Of a DNA stretch of 64,000 bases, positions 29,421-37,777 are shown piece after piece. The position numbers were made by a program, and so were the translations under genes. A model generated the notes under the pieces. It ran no database searches. It saw only the letters and a list, made by a program, of their open reading frames with translations, and had not been told where the DNA came from. Numbering within the stretch: position 1 is the first letter of the stretch; each line of letters begins with the position of its first letter. Source of the DNA: Desulfobacterales bacterium (GTDB lineage: Bacteria; Desulfobacterota; Desulfobacteria; Desulfobacterales; JAHDSC01); NCBI GenBank assembly GCA_018432925.1, contig JAHDSC010000018.1:37593-101592 (forward strand), given 5' to 3'.

Positions 29421-29822
29421 CTAATCCACATGTGTCTCAAGGTGGTTAAGACGTCCGTCTATATAGCGTTCGATCGCTTCATCGATATTTTTTACATCCG
29501 TGGCAATGACCCTGACGCCGGAGCTTGTGAAATGCTTGCACGCACCGGTTCCGATCATGTTCACAATGAGGGACTCGCAATCCTTAAAAATATCGAAAAT
29601 CGCCATGTGCCTTTGCTCAGCCTCGGCCCCGAAACCGTGCCGTCCCCTTTCATCCGTCTGCGGATGGGATTCCTTTCCGGAGAAGGTGTGATGACCCGGC
29701 TTCTCTCTGACCTCTTTATTGACAATCCTGCCACCCTCAATGGTAGCCACAATAATAAAGTCGCTTCCGCCGAAGTGTTCGGCAATGTTTGTTTTGTCAT
29801 CGGTTGCGAATGCAATTTTCAT
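29421..29822 (-). CDS. NifX/NifB-type dinitrogenase cofactor-binding domain protein
   Basis: 133 residues with the Nitro_FeMo-Co fold: MKIAFATDDKTNIAEHFGGS at the start, then CESLIVNMIGTGACKHF and RVIATDVKNIDEAIERYI. Between them is a His-rich segment (KPGHHTFSGKESHPQ) suitable for metal binding. Proteins of this family carry FeMo-co precursors in nitrogen fixers, but many stand-alone members in anaerobes have unknown Fe-S or Mo roles. No nif genes are visible. It follows the feo-linked operon after a 213-bp gap and may be part of it. Confidence 0.87.
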   Translation of the reverse strand: MKIAFATDDKTNIAEHFGGSDFIIVATIEGGRIVNKEVREKPGHHTFSGKESHPQTDERGRHGFGAEAEQRHMAIFDIFKDCESLIVNMIGTGACKHFTSSGVRVIATDVKNIDEAIERYIDGRLNHLETHVD

Positions 29823-30035
29823 TTTTCGATCCCCCGTTACGCATCCACTGAAGAAATGGTTCTGTTTTTACCGAAAGATTGCTTCTTCTTTTACATCTTC
29901 TCTCGGTGGCCTATGCCGATGTTTGATGAAATCGGCGGTTCCTTCCGGATTCGGCCCGGAGTCGCCACTTTTCTTGAGGAAACAACTTCGGGCCGATTGG
30001 ATGGAGGGGCAAATCCCCGTATGATTGAAAATGGG

Positions 30036-31304
30036 TCAAAATTCTACGGCAATCTGGCTGAAGAGGAGATCCCGATCATCCCTATTATCAATGTCGTTAC
30101 GATCAAATTCATCATGGATATATCCGACAGACCCGATTACGCCTTTGAAGATTTCCTGGTTGAAGTTTATTCCGTATCGATCCTCCGGGTATCCAAGACC
30201 TTCAGCTTCGTCTGAACCGGCATATTTAAGTACAATTTCCAAATTCTTGCCCCAGTTCCAGTTGTATCCGGCCTCAATATTCCATACGGAGGGCTTTGCA
30301 CCATCTCCGTTGCCGACGGCAAGTTCCCCCCGTTCAAAATGATTTAAAGCCGTCATAAACTCGGCATCCAGAAAAAAATCGTAAATGTCCAGATGACCAT
30401 ATGCCGCCGCGCCACCAACGTAATCGTCTATCTCGTCCACTCCAAGTCCATCGGTAAGACCGTCGGATTCGGCGACATTCGAGATGTACGAGGCACCGAC
30501 GGACATCCCGTAGGGTAATGCTTCGTCGTCAAGCGTGTAATTGACATCAAAGCCATAGGATTCGATTGCGTCATCAGACCCGGCTTCATCAAGATCACCA
30601 TTAAACGCATAAGCGGAACAAGCCAAACCGTCCCGTTCAAACCCGATCCGTAAGGCTTTCTCACTCGTTTCACCGAATGCGAGTGTAAGCGGCTGGTCGA
30701 TCAGCGGGTCATCCGGAAAATGAGTCAGCTGCGCACCGAAGGGAACATACATCTTTCCGGCGGCAATATATGCCGGGCATTGGTCGGTACTGCCGATGGT
30801 GATGGTTCCCTCATCCACGTCAAAGCTTGTCTCTTCCCCGAAGCTTGGATCTTCATAGAGCAAAACGAAATCCGCATTGACCCATTCGTTCACTTTAATA
30901 CCGAGATCCAATTCAACGGTGGTAAGGCAAATGTCAGTGTCATCCTCATCGCTGCCGTCGTCGTTTTCAATAGACGCGTAAACAGCCCCGACTTCGATAA
31001 GGCCACCAATGGTGATTCTCTCTGCCAATGAATCAAGGAGACCGCCCTCCTCGCTGGATTCCATCGTTTTTTCAATTTTGCTTACCCGATCGTGAAGGTC
31101 CTGCTCCCGCTCCTTGACTTCGCCCTCGAACTTTGCCGGCTCAATTCGCTCTTGCAATATCTTTTCCAGTGTTTTGACTTTTTCTTGTGTTTTTCTTAAT
31201 TCATACTGAAGATCCTGGTTTGAAATCTCCTCGGCCCAAACAGGCAGCGCAAAAATAAAGGTGCAGGCAAGAAGACACAACCCCTGTAATACCTTGTTTT
31301 TCAT
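30036..31304 (-). CDS. LbtU-family outer-membrane porin
   Basis: 422 residues. A signal peptide (VLQGLCLLACTFIFALPVWA) is followed by a coiled-coil stretch (YELRKTQEKVKTLEKILQ) and a long beta-barrel region with alternating aromatic strands, ending in QIAVEF with the terminal Phe expected of outer-membrane barrels. It resembles LbtU, the legiobactin siderophore receptor of Legionella, which works without TonB. It lies 15 bp after the FeoB-associated small gene, so it is probably the last cistron of the feoAB operon. Iron or divalent-metal passage through the outer membrane is the likely role. Confidence 0.8.
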   Translation of the reverse strand: MKNKVLQGLCLLACTFIFALPVWAEEISNQDLQYELRKTQEKVKTLEKILQERIEPAKFEGEVKEREQDLHDRVSKIEKTMESSEEGGLLDSLAERITIGGLIEVGAVYASIENDDGSDEDDTDICLTTVELDLGIKVNEWVNADFVLLYEDPSFGEETSFDVDEGTITIGSTDQCPAYIAAGKMYVPFGAQLTHFPDDPLIDQPLTLAFGETSEKALRIGFERDGLACSAYAFNGDLDEAGSDDAIESYGFDVNYTLDDEALPYGMSVGASYISNVAESDGLTDGLGVDEIDDYVGGAAAYGHLDIYDFFLDAEFMTALNHFERGELAVGNGDGAKPSVWNIEAGYNWNWGKNLEIVLKYAGSDEAEGLGYPEDRYGINFNQEIFKGVIGSVGYIHDEFDRNDIDNRDDRDLLFSQIAVEF

Positions 31305-31319
31305 TCTATCATTCCTCCT

Positions 31320-31562
31320 TTAGGAAGGGTATTCATCGTTTTTTCCCTCCAAGTCTGTATGAGTTGCTGGCATCCCTTCGCACCACTTTTTGGAAATCAT
31401 GAGATGATTGCCGTTTTCGCGGAACGAAAACTCTTTTTTCCATAGGGAACCACAATGCCCGCAACCGCAGGAAAGATCTCTGGTTTTTAAACCCGAAGCG
31501 AAATGCCTGTATATATATGTCACAGCAATGGCAGTTATGATGATCACAATGATTACATCCAT
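31320..31562 (-). CDS. FeoB-associated Cys-rich membrane protein
   Basis: 80 residues. An N-terminal transmembrane helix (VIIVIIITAIAVTYIYRHF) is followed by CGCGHCGSLW, the cysteine pattern of the FeoB-associated Cys-rich family. The tail is longer than in most family members. The cysteines may pass Fe2+ to FeoB or sense it, but this is not established. It lies between the DUF4198 gene and the porin gene on the minus strand. Confidence 0.82.
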   Translation of the reverse strand: MDVIIVIIITAIAVTYIYRHFASGLKTRDLSCGCGHCGSLWKKEFSFRENGNHLMISKKWCEGMPATHTDLEGKNDEYPS

Positions 31563-31642
31563 TCATTCTTTCCTTGACATATAGGGATCAGGGTTTCCGA
31601 TATCGGCGACTTGGATTATGTCCATGGAATACAAATTTTTTA

Positions 31643-32446
31643 TCATTTCATATCCCTGGCCTGTACCCAGATCACGGCGTCTTGGGACATTTCCTTGCCG
31701 TTGTGCTCCTTGGCCGGTCCTACACCCAGGGCACAGAATCCCCACCAGCCCGCCTTGGGAATGCCGAAGGCAAACTCACCGTTTTCGTTGGCCTTGATGG
31801 TCATGGTAACAAAGGCATCCTGAGGTGCCTTTACTTCGGCTTTTGTTGCAAATGCGTTCTTGTCCGAGAGCGGTTGATGGTTTATGTATTCTACCTCGAT
31901 TTCCGCAAATGGAACTGACTTGCCGTCGCCTTTGACAATTCCCCTGAAAACGTTGCCGGTCCAGAGAGCATAGGGTTTGTCGAGAGGAACGATTTCGGCC
32001 GGCAGACCGATCTCCGCATCCCAATCCGTTGGAAAGCCTACCGTATTGACGATCATTTTGGTGATCTGCTGGATATAACAATCTTCCTCTTTCTCATAAT
32101 AGGGAGAGGGCACAAGGCAGAAAACATTGTCGCCCATACCCCGAAGCTTGAATGTGGTCTCGTAAGCCAAACCGCTGTTGGTGAGACTGGTCCAGGTAAT
32201 CGGTTTCAGCGTTGGCAAAAGATCCGTTTTTTTGCCCTTACAGACCACGAAATACTGCTCGGGTTTTCCCATGTCCATAGTGTGTCCGGCCTCAAACGGA
32301 TGCGTAAAGACCAGCTTGAGGTCAATGGTCTTTGTCTTTTCCAGTGCCATGTCCGGCGTATAGATCATCTGAAAATGCGCCATAGCCGGTTCCGTCAAAG
32401 CCAGAAGCATCCATCCAGCCAAAACAACAATTACTTTTTTCATCAA
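31643..32446 (-). CDS. DUF4198 (NikK-like) periplasmic protein
   Basis: 267 residues with a signal peptide (VIVVLAGWMLLALTEPAMAH), then HFQMIYTP, so the mature protein starts with His-Phe as in DUF4198 members. The C-terminal part is an immunoglobulin-like domain (VPFAEIEVEYIN, NGEFAFGIPKAGWWGFCA). DUF4198 proteins accompany nickel and cobalt ECF transporters as NikK, and other metal uptake genes. Here the transporter is FeoB, which suggests a periplasmic ferrous-metal-binding role. It lies 119 bp downstream of the NikL-like gene. Confidence 0.82.
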   Translation of the reverse strand: MMKKVIVVLAGWMLLALTEPAMAHFQMIYTPDMALEKTKTIDLKLVFTHPFEAGHTMDMGKPEQYFVVCKGKKTDLLPTLKPITWTSLTNSGLAYETTFKLRGMGDNVFCLVPSPYYEKEEDCYIQQITKMIVNTVGFPTDWDAEIGLPAEIVPLDKPYALWTGNVFRGIVKGDGKSVPFAEIEVEYINHQPLSDKNAFATKAEVKAPQDAFVTMTIKANENGEFAFGIPKAGWWGFCALGVGPAKEHNGKEMSQDAVIWVQARDMK

Positions 32447-32565
32447 CGAACTCCTTTCATCATCAGTGCCTTGGTGTTTTTTAAAATGCTGCCAGGGTCT
32501 TTACATCGTCTGCGGTGTCAGGAAATAATTCTATTAACAGTTTGGCTTCATTATTAATTCCTGCG

Positions 32566-32889
32566 CTACTCCACGATTTCCTTCCCATCAATTTCCACAA
32601 CATGTCCCTCTCCGGCGTTAAAAATGACCTTGTACGGACCGGAAGGCTTATCAAATGAAAATTCGCTGTCTGCATCCATCTTGCCTTTGATCAATATTTT
32701 GCCGTTCTGGTCTTCCACCCGCATCTCCACGCCGGCCGCCGAGGAACCGTCGGAAAATCCGCCTTCGCAGGTGACGGTGCCGTCTCCATTGTCGTAGCAG
32801 GAACACAGCGGCGTATGGGCAAATGCAGAACTGCACAGAAATATTTCGAAGGCTAGGACGCCGATCCATAAAATTTTTCCATTAAACAT
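32566..32889 (-). CDS. NikL-like small secreted protein
   Basis: 107 residues with a signal peptide (ILWIGVLAFEIFLCSSAFAH), a mature start HTPLCSCYDNGDGTVTCEGG and an Ig-like beta-rich body (GAGVEMRV-type strands, SGPYKVIFNAGEGHVVEID). The Cys-rich start and 'SDGSSAAG' resemble the NikL component seen with nickel transporters. With the DUF4198 protein downstream it makes a NikL/NikK-like pair attached to feoB. It begins 4 bp after feoB ends. Confidence 0.75.
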   Translation of the reverse strand: MFNGKILWIGVLAFEIFLCSSAFAHTPLCSCYDNGDGTVTCEGGFSDGSSAAGVEMRVEDQNGKILIKGKMDADSEFSFDKPSGPYKVIFNAGEGHVVEIDGKEIVE

Positions 32890-32893
32890 CAGC

Positions 32894-35377
32894 TTATCTC
32901 CTTTCTTTTTCGTATTCCGATTTGTTTTTCAGAAAACCCATCAAAACGGTCAGGGTCAGGGCCAGGCCGTAAAAAACCGACATTGCCTGAAACCCGGTAA
33001 GATCCAAAGCTTTTCCTCCTGAATAAACCAAAATCGCCACCGCCAACCCCAGAACCATGGGGTAGATCATGGAAAAAAGCATCCACTTAATGGAACCGGC
33101 CTGAAGCTTTACGGAAATGGCCGTTGCCAGGCATGGCGGATAGAGCACCATGAACAGCATCAGCGCTAAAGCATGAAGTGAGGTAAAACCTGTCTCTCCC
33201 CTGGCCATCCGTTGCTCAAGGGCCTCTCCACTTTCTTCCTGCTCATATAGCGCTCCCAGGGTGGCTACGCTGCTTTCCTTGGCGGCGAGAGCGCTTAAAA
33301 GGGCCACATTGACCCGCCAGTTAAAGCCGGCGGCTCGGGTAACAGGCTCCAGCCATTTACCCATTTTTCCGAGAAAGCTTTTGTCGATGCGCTCCATGCG
33401 CATCTGCCTTAAAAGTCCCTTTCGTGCCTTGGACAAATTCATAAAAGCTCGGTTGACCTTTTTGGCGGTCTTGTCCTTTCCCGGTTGCACAATCTTGAAA
33501 AAAACCGGGTCACGCGCTTCAAACTCAACATTCAAGGCAGTCATCGCCTCTCTGCCTTTGGTCCCCATCTTGGCGCTTTTGTATTCATCCCAATACAGGA
33601 TGAGAGAGATGAGTTTTTCACCTTGGAGTTGATCCAGGTAAGATGTGTCTTTTATTTTAGTGAAAAATGTTTTTAATGCCTTTTCCTTTTCTCCATTATA
33701 GTGGATCATTCGTTCATCGCTCAGCCCCGGAAACTGCAGCAAAACAAAAATGACAACCGCTACGGCCGCTACAATGGTGGTGATCTTTCTTAAAAACAAC
33801 CAGACCCGCTCAACGGCACGCCCGAGAATTCCACGGAGGGTCGGCATATGGTAAGGCGGCATTTCCATGACAAATGGGGCTGTTTCCTTGTTTTTCAGAA
33901 CGGTCAGGGTCAAAATTTTGGCTACGGGAAGCACAAACAGCAGGCTGATGGTGGAAATGAAGAACATGGCCCAGGCCTTATGCATGGCGAAATAGATATT
34001 GATCAACAGAACATACAGCGGCACCTTGGCCAGACAGTTGAGCAGGGGAATGATCAGAATGGTCGCCAGACGTGAACGTTCATCCGGGATACCCTTACAG
34101 GACATCACTCCCGGAACGGCGCATCCTCCGACATAGATGCCGCCGAGGACCATTGGCAGAGTGGACTGGCCGTGGAGACCGAAGCGGCTGAAGAGCCGGT
34201 CCATGATAAAGGCCATGCGAGGCATGTAGCCGCTGTCCTCCAGTAGAGCGATAAGGCCGAACAGAATGAAAAATATCGGAATGTAGTTCAACAGGGCGTT
34301 GATGCTGTCCACGAACCACAATACAAAAGAGCGCATCAGCGGGATTTCGATGAAACCGGGCTTAGGAGTTAGGGTTTCGGCGAAACTCCGCAGTTTGGCA
34401 AGAAGCGGCCAAGTGTAATTGGTGATGTTGTATCCCTGGACGATGGAGAGGTAATAGAGCAGCCAGATCACGCCAACCAGAAGCAGCGGCCCCAGGAACC
34501 GGTGACACACAAACCGATCGATTTGATCCGACAAAGAGGCTTTGAGGCCCGCCCTGGACCTGATGCAGGCTCTGCTGATTTCATCGGCAACTTGATACCG
34601 TCGATTGGCGATGTGCATCTCAGGCATCTCGTCATATCGGACTTCGAAATCCGATCGTAACTTCTCTACAAACCAGATAAAGGTATCGGCCTCCGGATGG
34701 TTTTCCCGGATAAGTCGCTGCGCTTCGGCATCACCCTCCATGAGCTTGATCGTCAGCCACCTGAGGGAGATTTTTTTCGCAAGGATGGCCTCTGATGAGA
34801 TTCTCTCTGCGATTTCTCGGAAAAACGGTTCCATTTTGCCGTAGTCGATGCGTGCGGCCTTGACCGGTGAACGTTCCCCGGAAACAGCGGCAATCACATC
34901 GAGCAATTCCTTTTTCCCGCGTCCGCTTTTCATTGTTGTGGGAACAACATGGACCCCGAGCTTTTTTTCAAGCCGGTTGATGTCGATTTCAATCTTGCGC
35001 CTTTCCGCCACATCCATCATGTTCAGATTCAAGATAACGGGAATATCCATCTCCAGCAGTTGAAACGTAAGATACAGGCAGCGCTTCAGGTTGGCGGCGT
35101 CCATGACGTTAACTACTACGGAAGGTTTTTCATGGAGGATAAAATCCCGGGACACCCGTTCTTCGGGGGAATAGGATGTAAGGCTGTAAGTACCGGGCAG
35201 ATCCACAACTTCCACCCTGGTTCCGTTGTGCCTGTACCAGCCGAGCATCTTATCCACGGTGACGCCGGGATAATTGGCCACATGCTGGCTCGCTCCGGTA
35301 AGCGCGTTAAAAACCGTGGATTTGCCGCTGTTTGGTTGTCCGGCCAGAACAACGAGGCGTTTATTTTGTGTGTTCAC
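32894..35377 (-). CDS. feoB: Ferrous iron transport protein B
   Basis: 827 residues. The cytoplasmic G domain has P-loop GQPNSGKS (13-20), DLPGTYSL and G4 NLNMMD. A helical GDI-like region follows, then a membrane domain with two Gate motifs (for example PMVLGGIYVGGCAVPGVMSC) and a large loop of about 110 residues between helices. The C-terminal core contains LYPPCLATAISVK. FeoB is the main Fe2+ importer of anaerobes. It overlaps feoA by 4 bp. Upstream of feoA lies a structured leader. Confidence 0.97.
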   Translation of the reverse strand: MNTQNKRLVVLAGQPNSGKSTVFNALTGASQHVANYPGVTVDKMLGWYRHNGTRVEVVDLPGTYSLTSYSPEERVSRDFILHEKPSVVVNVMDAANLKRCLYLTFQLLEMDIPVILNLNMMDVAERRKIEIDINRLEKKLGVHVVPTTMKSGRGKKELLDVIAAVSGERSPVKAARIDYGKMEPFFREIAERISSEAILAKKISLRWLTIKLMEGDAEAQRLIRENHPEADTFIWFVEKLRSDFEVRYDEMPEMHIANRRYQVADEISRACIRSRAGLKASLSDQIDRFVCHRFLGPLLLVGVIWLLYYLSIVQGYNITNYTWPLLAKLRSFAETLTPKPGFIEIPLMRSFVLWFVDSINALLNYIPIFFILFGLIALLEDSGYMPRMAFIMDRLFSRFGLHGQSTLPMVLGGIYVGGCAVPGVMSCKGIPDERSRLATILIIPLLNCLAKVPLYVLLINIYFAMHKAWAMFFISTISLLFVLPVAKILTLTVLKNKETAPFVMEMPPYHMPTLRGILGRAVERVWLFLRKITTIVAAVAVVIFVLLQFPGLSDERMIHYNGEKEKALKTFFTKIKDTSYLDQLQGEKLISLILYWDEYKSAKMGTKGREAMTALNVEFEARDPVFFKIVQPGKDKTAKKVNRAFMNLSKARKGLLRQMRMERIDKSFLGKMGKWLEPVTRAAGFNWRVNVALLSALAAKESSVATLGALYEQEESGEALEQRMARGETGFTSLHALALMLFMVLYPPCLATAISVKLQAGSIKWMLFSMIYPMVLGLAVAILVYSGGKALDLTGFQAMSVFYGLALTLTVLMGFLKNKSEYEKERR

Positions 35378-35598
35378 GGCAGCTCAACCTCCACGAACCT
35401 GGCCTCTTCATGTCGCAGGCTGACGAAATAGCCGTCCAGTTCCACCTCCATTGGGTCTTCCAGCGGGGCATTGCGAATCACCTTCAATCTCAATCCCGGA
35501 TACACACCCATATCCAGAAGCCTCTGGCCCAACTTGTTCCGGATCGCTATCTTTTTAATGAGGCATTCATTTCCCGGTCTCATCTGATCCAGCGTCAT
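35374..35598 (-). CDS. feoA: Ferrous iron transport protein A
   Basis: 74 residues from the ATG at 35598, preferred because GGGGA lies about 8 bp upstream; an upstream ATG at 35631 would add 11 residues and lie inside the leader hairpin tail. The SH3-like FeoA fold is clear: LGQRLLDMGVYPGLRLKVI and VELDGYFVSLRHEEARFVEV. FeoA works with FeoB at the cytoplasmic face. The gene is preceded by a leader with a terminator hairpin. Confidence 0.93.
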   Translation of the reverse strand: MTLDQMRPGNECLIKKIAIRNKLGQRLLDMGVYPGLRLKVIRNAPLEDPMEVELDGYFVSLRHEEARFVEVELP

Positions 35599-35629
35599 GG
35601 CTCGTTCCCCTTTCTTCTTATTTAAAAAC

Positions 35630-35717
35630 AAAAGGCGTAACCGGGCGCCTAATACGCCGCAGGTTACGCCTTCACTTCCTTCGCGCCGATGGGATGGATG
35701 GCCGAAGGCCGTAAGAC
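35630..35717 (-). ncRNA. Structured leader of feoAB, possible riboswitch (copy A)
   Basis: Reading on the minus strand: GTCTTACGG (35709-35717), then a hairpin with stem CCTTCGGCC/GGC-CGAAGG, then AGTGAAGGCGTAAC, then a perfect 11-bp stem AAGGCGTAACC/GGTTACGCCTT (35632-35672) followed by a T-run. The last stem is a terminator. TTACG near the 5' end can pair with CGTAA of the terminator arm, giving an alternative structure. The same arrangement with a different middle stem occurs at 42238-42323. It ends 32 bp before the feoA start. I do not recognise it as a known class. Confidence 0.65.
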
Positions 35718-35760
35718 CCCCCTTGTCAAGATAGAAAGATCTATTTTTAGAATGAGTTTC

Positions 35761-36149
35761 TAAATTTCATAACGCAAAATCAAAGTCAAGTATTTTTTTG
35801 GAAATTTTTTCGGAAAACAGCAAGCCGTTTTTTCAGGTGCAGTCATCGGGCGTGCGGATTCATACTGTGCAAAACGTTGACATCCATGAAGTGTCTGACA
35901 TTTCCTCCTTGAAACGATTTTCCGGTGTTCAGGCGTTCCATCATGTGTACAAGCCGACAATTGACCCGGGTTCTGGTGAAGCAGTCGATTATGGAATGTG
36001 CTCATGCCGGCCACTGGTGTTCTTGTTTTTTGGCTGTGAGAAATGAATGCAATGACGGCTCGATTATGGAAAACTGATGAACCGGATGAAGTTGGTTCAA
36101 GAAGCGGCTCCGGGATGGTTTGGCGGCAAAATCTCTCCGTAATATTTTT
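35761..36149. other. Gap between the feo and znu units
   Basis: About 390 bp between the feoA leader and znuB. It probably contains the feoAB promoter; a short inverted repeat ATAGA-AAGA-TCTAT lies just outside at 35731-35744. An 84-codon minus-strand frame covers part of it but lacks recognisable protein character, so I do not call a gene. Confidence 0.35.
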
Positions 36150-36986
36150 TTAGCGGGACCGGCCGAAAAGGCCTGCAAACTTGATACGGATCAGCGCGTC
36201 GATCAGTTGGGTAACAAGAAAAACGCTTCCGGCGACCAGGATGATAGAAGCGCCGGATGTAATATTATAAGCGTAAGAAAGCCAAAGACCGCTAATGGTG
36301 AAAACGGTACCAAGAAAGAACGAAACCGCCATCATCCCGAAAAGAGATTTGACGTATTTTTCTACAATAAAGGGGGGAATGGTCAATAAGGCAATTACCA
36401 GGATCAGACCCACAACCTGAATCACCATCACGATCGTTACCCCAAGCATACAGACCATCATGAAATACAAGGTTCGTACAGGCACCCCGCGAATCCGGGC
36501 GAATTCTTCATCATACGATAAAGCCAGCAGATCCTTGTAAAAAAATGTAACCAGGCCTGCAATCAGTGCCGCTGCTGTAAACATGATACATAAATCGGAG
36601 ACCGAGACCGTCAGAAGGCTTCCGAACAAATAGCTCATGAGATCCACATTGTAACCGGGCGTCAGGTCCAGCAAAACGATACCACAGGCCATTCCCAAAG
36701 CCCATATCACGCCGATGATGGTGTCGGCACGGTGCTTTTCTTTCAGACTCACCGATGCCATTACCGCCGCTGCCGTAAGAGAAAAACCGATGGTGACTGG
36801 AAAGTAAGGCCAGCCGAGATAAAAAGCCAGACCAATTCCGCCGTAAGCGGCATGAGCAATGCCTCCTGAAAGAAAAACGATTCGGTTGACGACAACAAGA
36901 GCCCCCATGATACCGCATATAACGCTTGCCATTAAACCGGCTGAAAGGGCATGGCGCATAAAATCATATTGGAGAATCTCGATCAT
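36150..36986 (-). CDS. znuB: Zinc/manganese ABC transporter permease (ZnuB-like)
   Basis: 278 residues from the ATG at 36986; a longer frame starting at 37031 would overlap the ATPase gene. It begins MIEILQYDFMRHALSAGLMA and has about eight membrane helices, with GGIAHAAYGGIGLAFYLGW, the conserved glycine-rich region of the ABC-3 permease family, and GLILVIALLTIPPFI. It forms the channel of a metal importer. It is the third gene of a minus-strand znuA-znuC-znuB operon. Zinc is preferred because of the His-rich binding protein and the divergent Zur-like gene. Confidence 0.93.
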   Translation of the reverse strand: MIEILQYDFMRHALSAGLMASVICGIMGALVVVNRIVFLSGGIAHAAYGGIGLAFYLGWPYFPVTIGFSLTAAAVMASVSLKEKHRADTIIGVIWALGMACGIVLLDLTPGYNVDLMSYLFGSLLTVSVSDLCIMFTAAALIAGLVTFFYKDLLALSYDEEFARIRGVPVRTLYFMMVCMLGVTIVMVIQVVGLILVIALLTIPPFIVEKYVKSLFGMMAVSFFLGTVFTISGLWLSYAYNITSGASIILVAGSVFLVTQLIDALIRIKFAGLFGRSR

Positions 36987-36993
36987 ATAGCCG

Positions 36994-37767
36994 TTACCTG
37001 TGTTCTTTGAGCACTCTGTGTGGCAGCCCATGGGCTAATAGCTCCACAGGACAGGAGCCTTCCAAGGTGGCCGGGTACATCATTTCCACCATGTCTTCCG
37101 TAATTTCCGCTTCTTCGTGATAGTAAAGGCGTTTGTTCACACATGCCACGGATTTGATATAGGTGGAAATGACCATCAGATCATGGCTCACTACGAGAAT
37201 CGTCACGTTTTCGTTGATTTTTTTCAAAAGCCGGAAAAAATCAGCCTGGCCCCTGGCGTCTATTCCTGACGTGGGTTCATCCAGAAGAAGCAGTTTGGGC
37301 CTTGTCACCATGGCTCTCGCAATAAACACTCGCTGACGTTGCCCGCCTGAAAGCTCGTCGATTCTTGTACCCGCGTAAGCGGCCATATCGATTCTCTCAA
37401 GGGCTTCCAACGCCTCGAATCGATCCTGCCTGGATCTTCTCGTCAGCCGATTCCCAGGTTTCAATCTGCCCATCAATACAACATCCATGGCGGTAATGGG
37501 AAAGCTCCGATTACCATGGAGTTCCTGAGGCACGTACCCGATAAAGGGCGAGGCCTTTTGCGGGGGAAGGTCCAAGACACGAATGGACCCTCGATCCGGC
37601 TTTAACAACCCCAGAATCAATCGCAGAAGGGTGGTCTTGCCTCCGCCGTTGGGACCGATCATGGCGACAAAATCCCCTTTTCGGATTTCAAGGTTCACAT
37701 CCTGGAGAACCTGGTGGTGGTTGTAGGAAAAACAGATATCCCTGATTTCAACAATGGATGACTTCAT
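36994..37767 (-). CDS. znuC: Zinc ABC transporter ATP-binding protein (ZnuC-like)
   Basis: 257 residues from the ATG at 37767, where GGAG lies 5 bp upstream; the longer frame starting at 37815 would run into znuA. Walker A is GPNGGGKTT, the signature is LSGGQRQR, Walker B is LLLLDEPTSG, and the H-loop is VVSHD. It powers metal import through ZnuB. It lies 10 bp after znuA and 7 bp before znuB. Confidence 0.95.
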   Translation of the reverse strand: MKSSIVEIRDICFSYNHHQVLQDVNLEIRKGDFVAMIGPNGGGKTTLLRLILGLLKPDRGSIRVLDLPPQKASPFIGYVPQELHGNRSFPITAMDVVLMGRLKPGNRLTRRSRQDRFEALEALERIDMAAYAGTRIDELSGGQRQRVFIARAMVTRPKLLLLDEPTSGIDARGQADFFRLLKKINENVTILVVSHDLMVISTYIKSVACVNKRLYYHEEAEITEDMVEMMYPATLEGSCPVELLAHGLPHRVLKEHR

Positions 37768-37777
37768 CAATTCTCCG

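Noticed and set aside
29430..30215. 261-codon plus-strand frame opposite the NifX-like and porin genes
   Set aside because: It runs antisense to two recognisable genes and has no family features; it is a shadow.
35760..36014. 84-codon minus-strand frame between feoA and znuB
   Set aside because: No recognisable motif or plausible ribosome-binding site; composition does not look protein-like.
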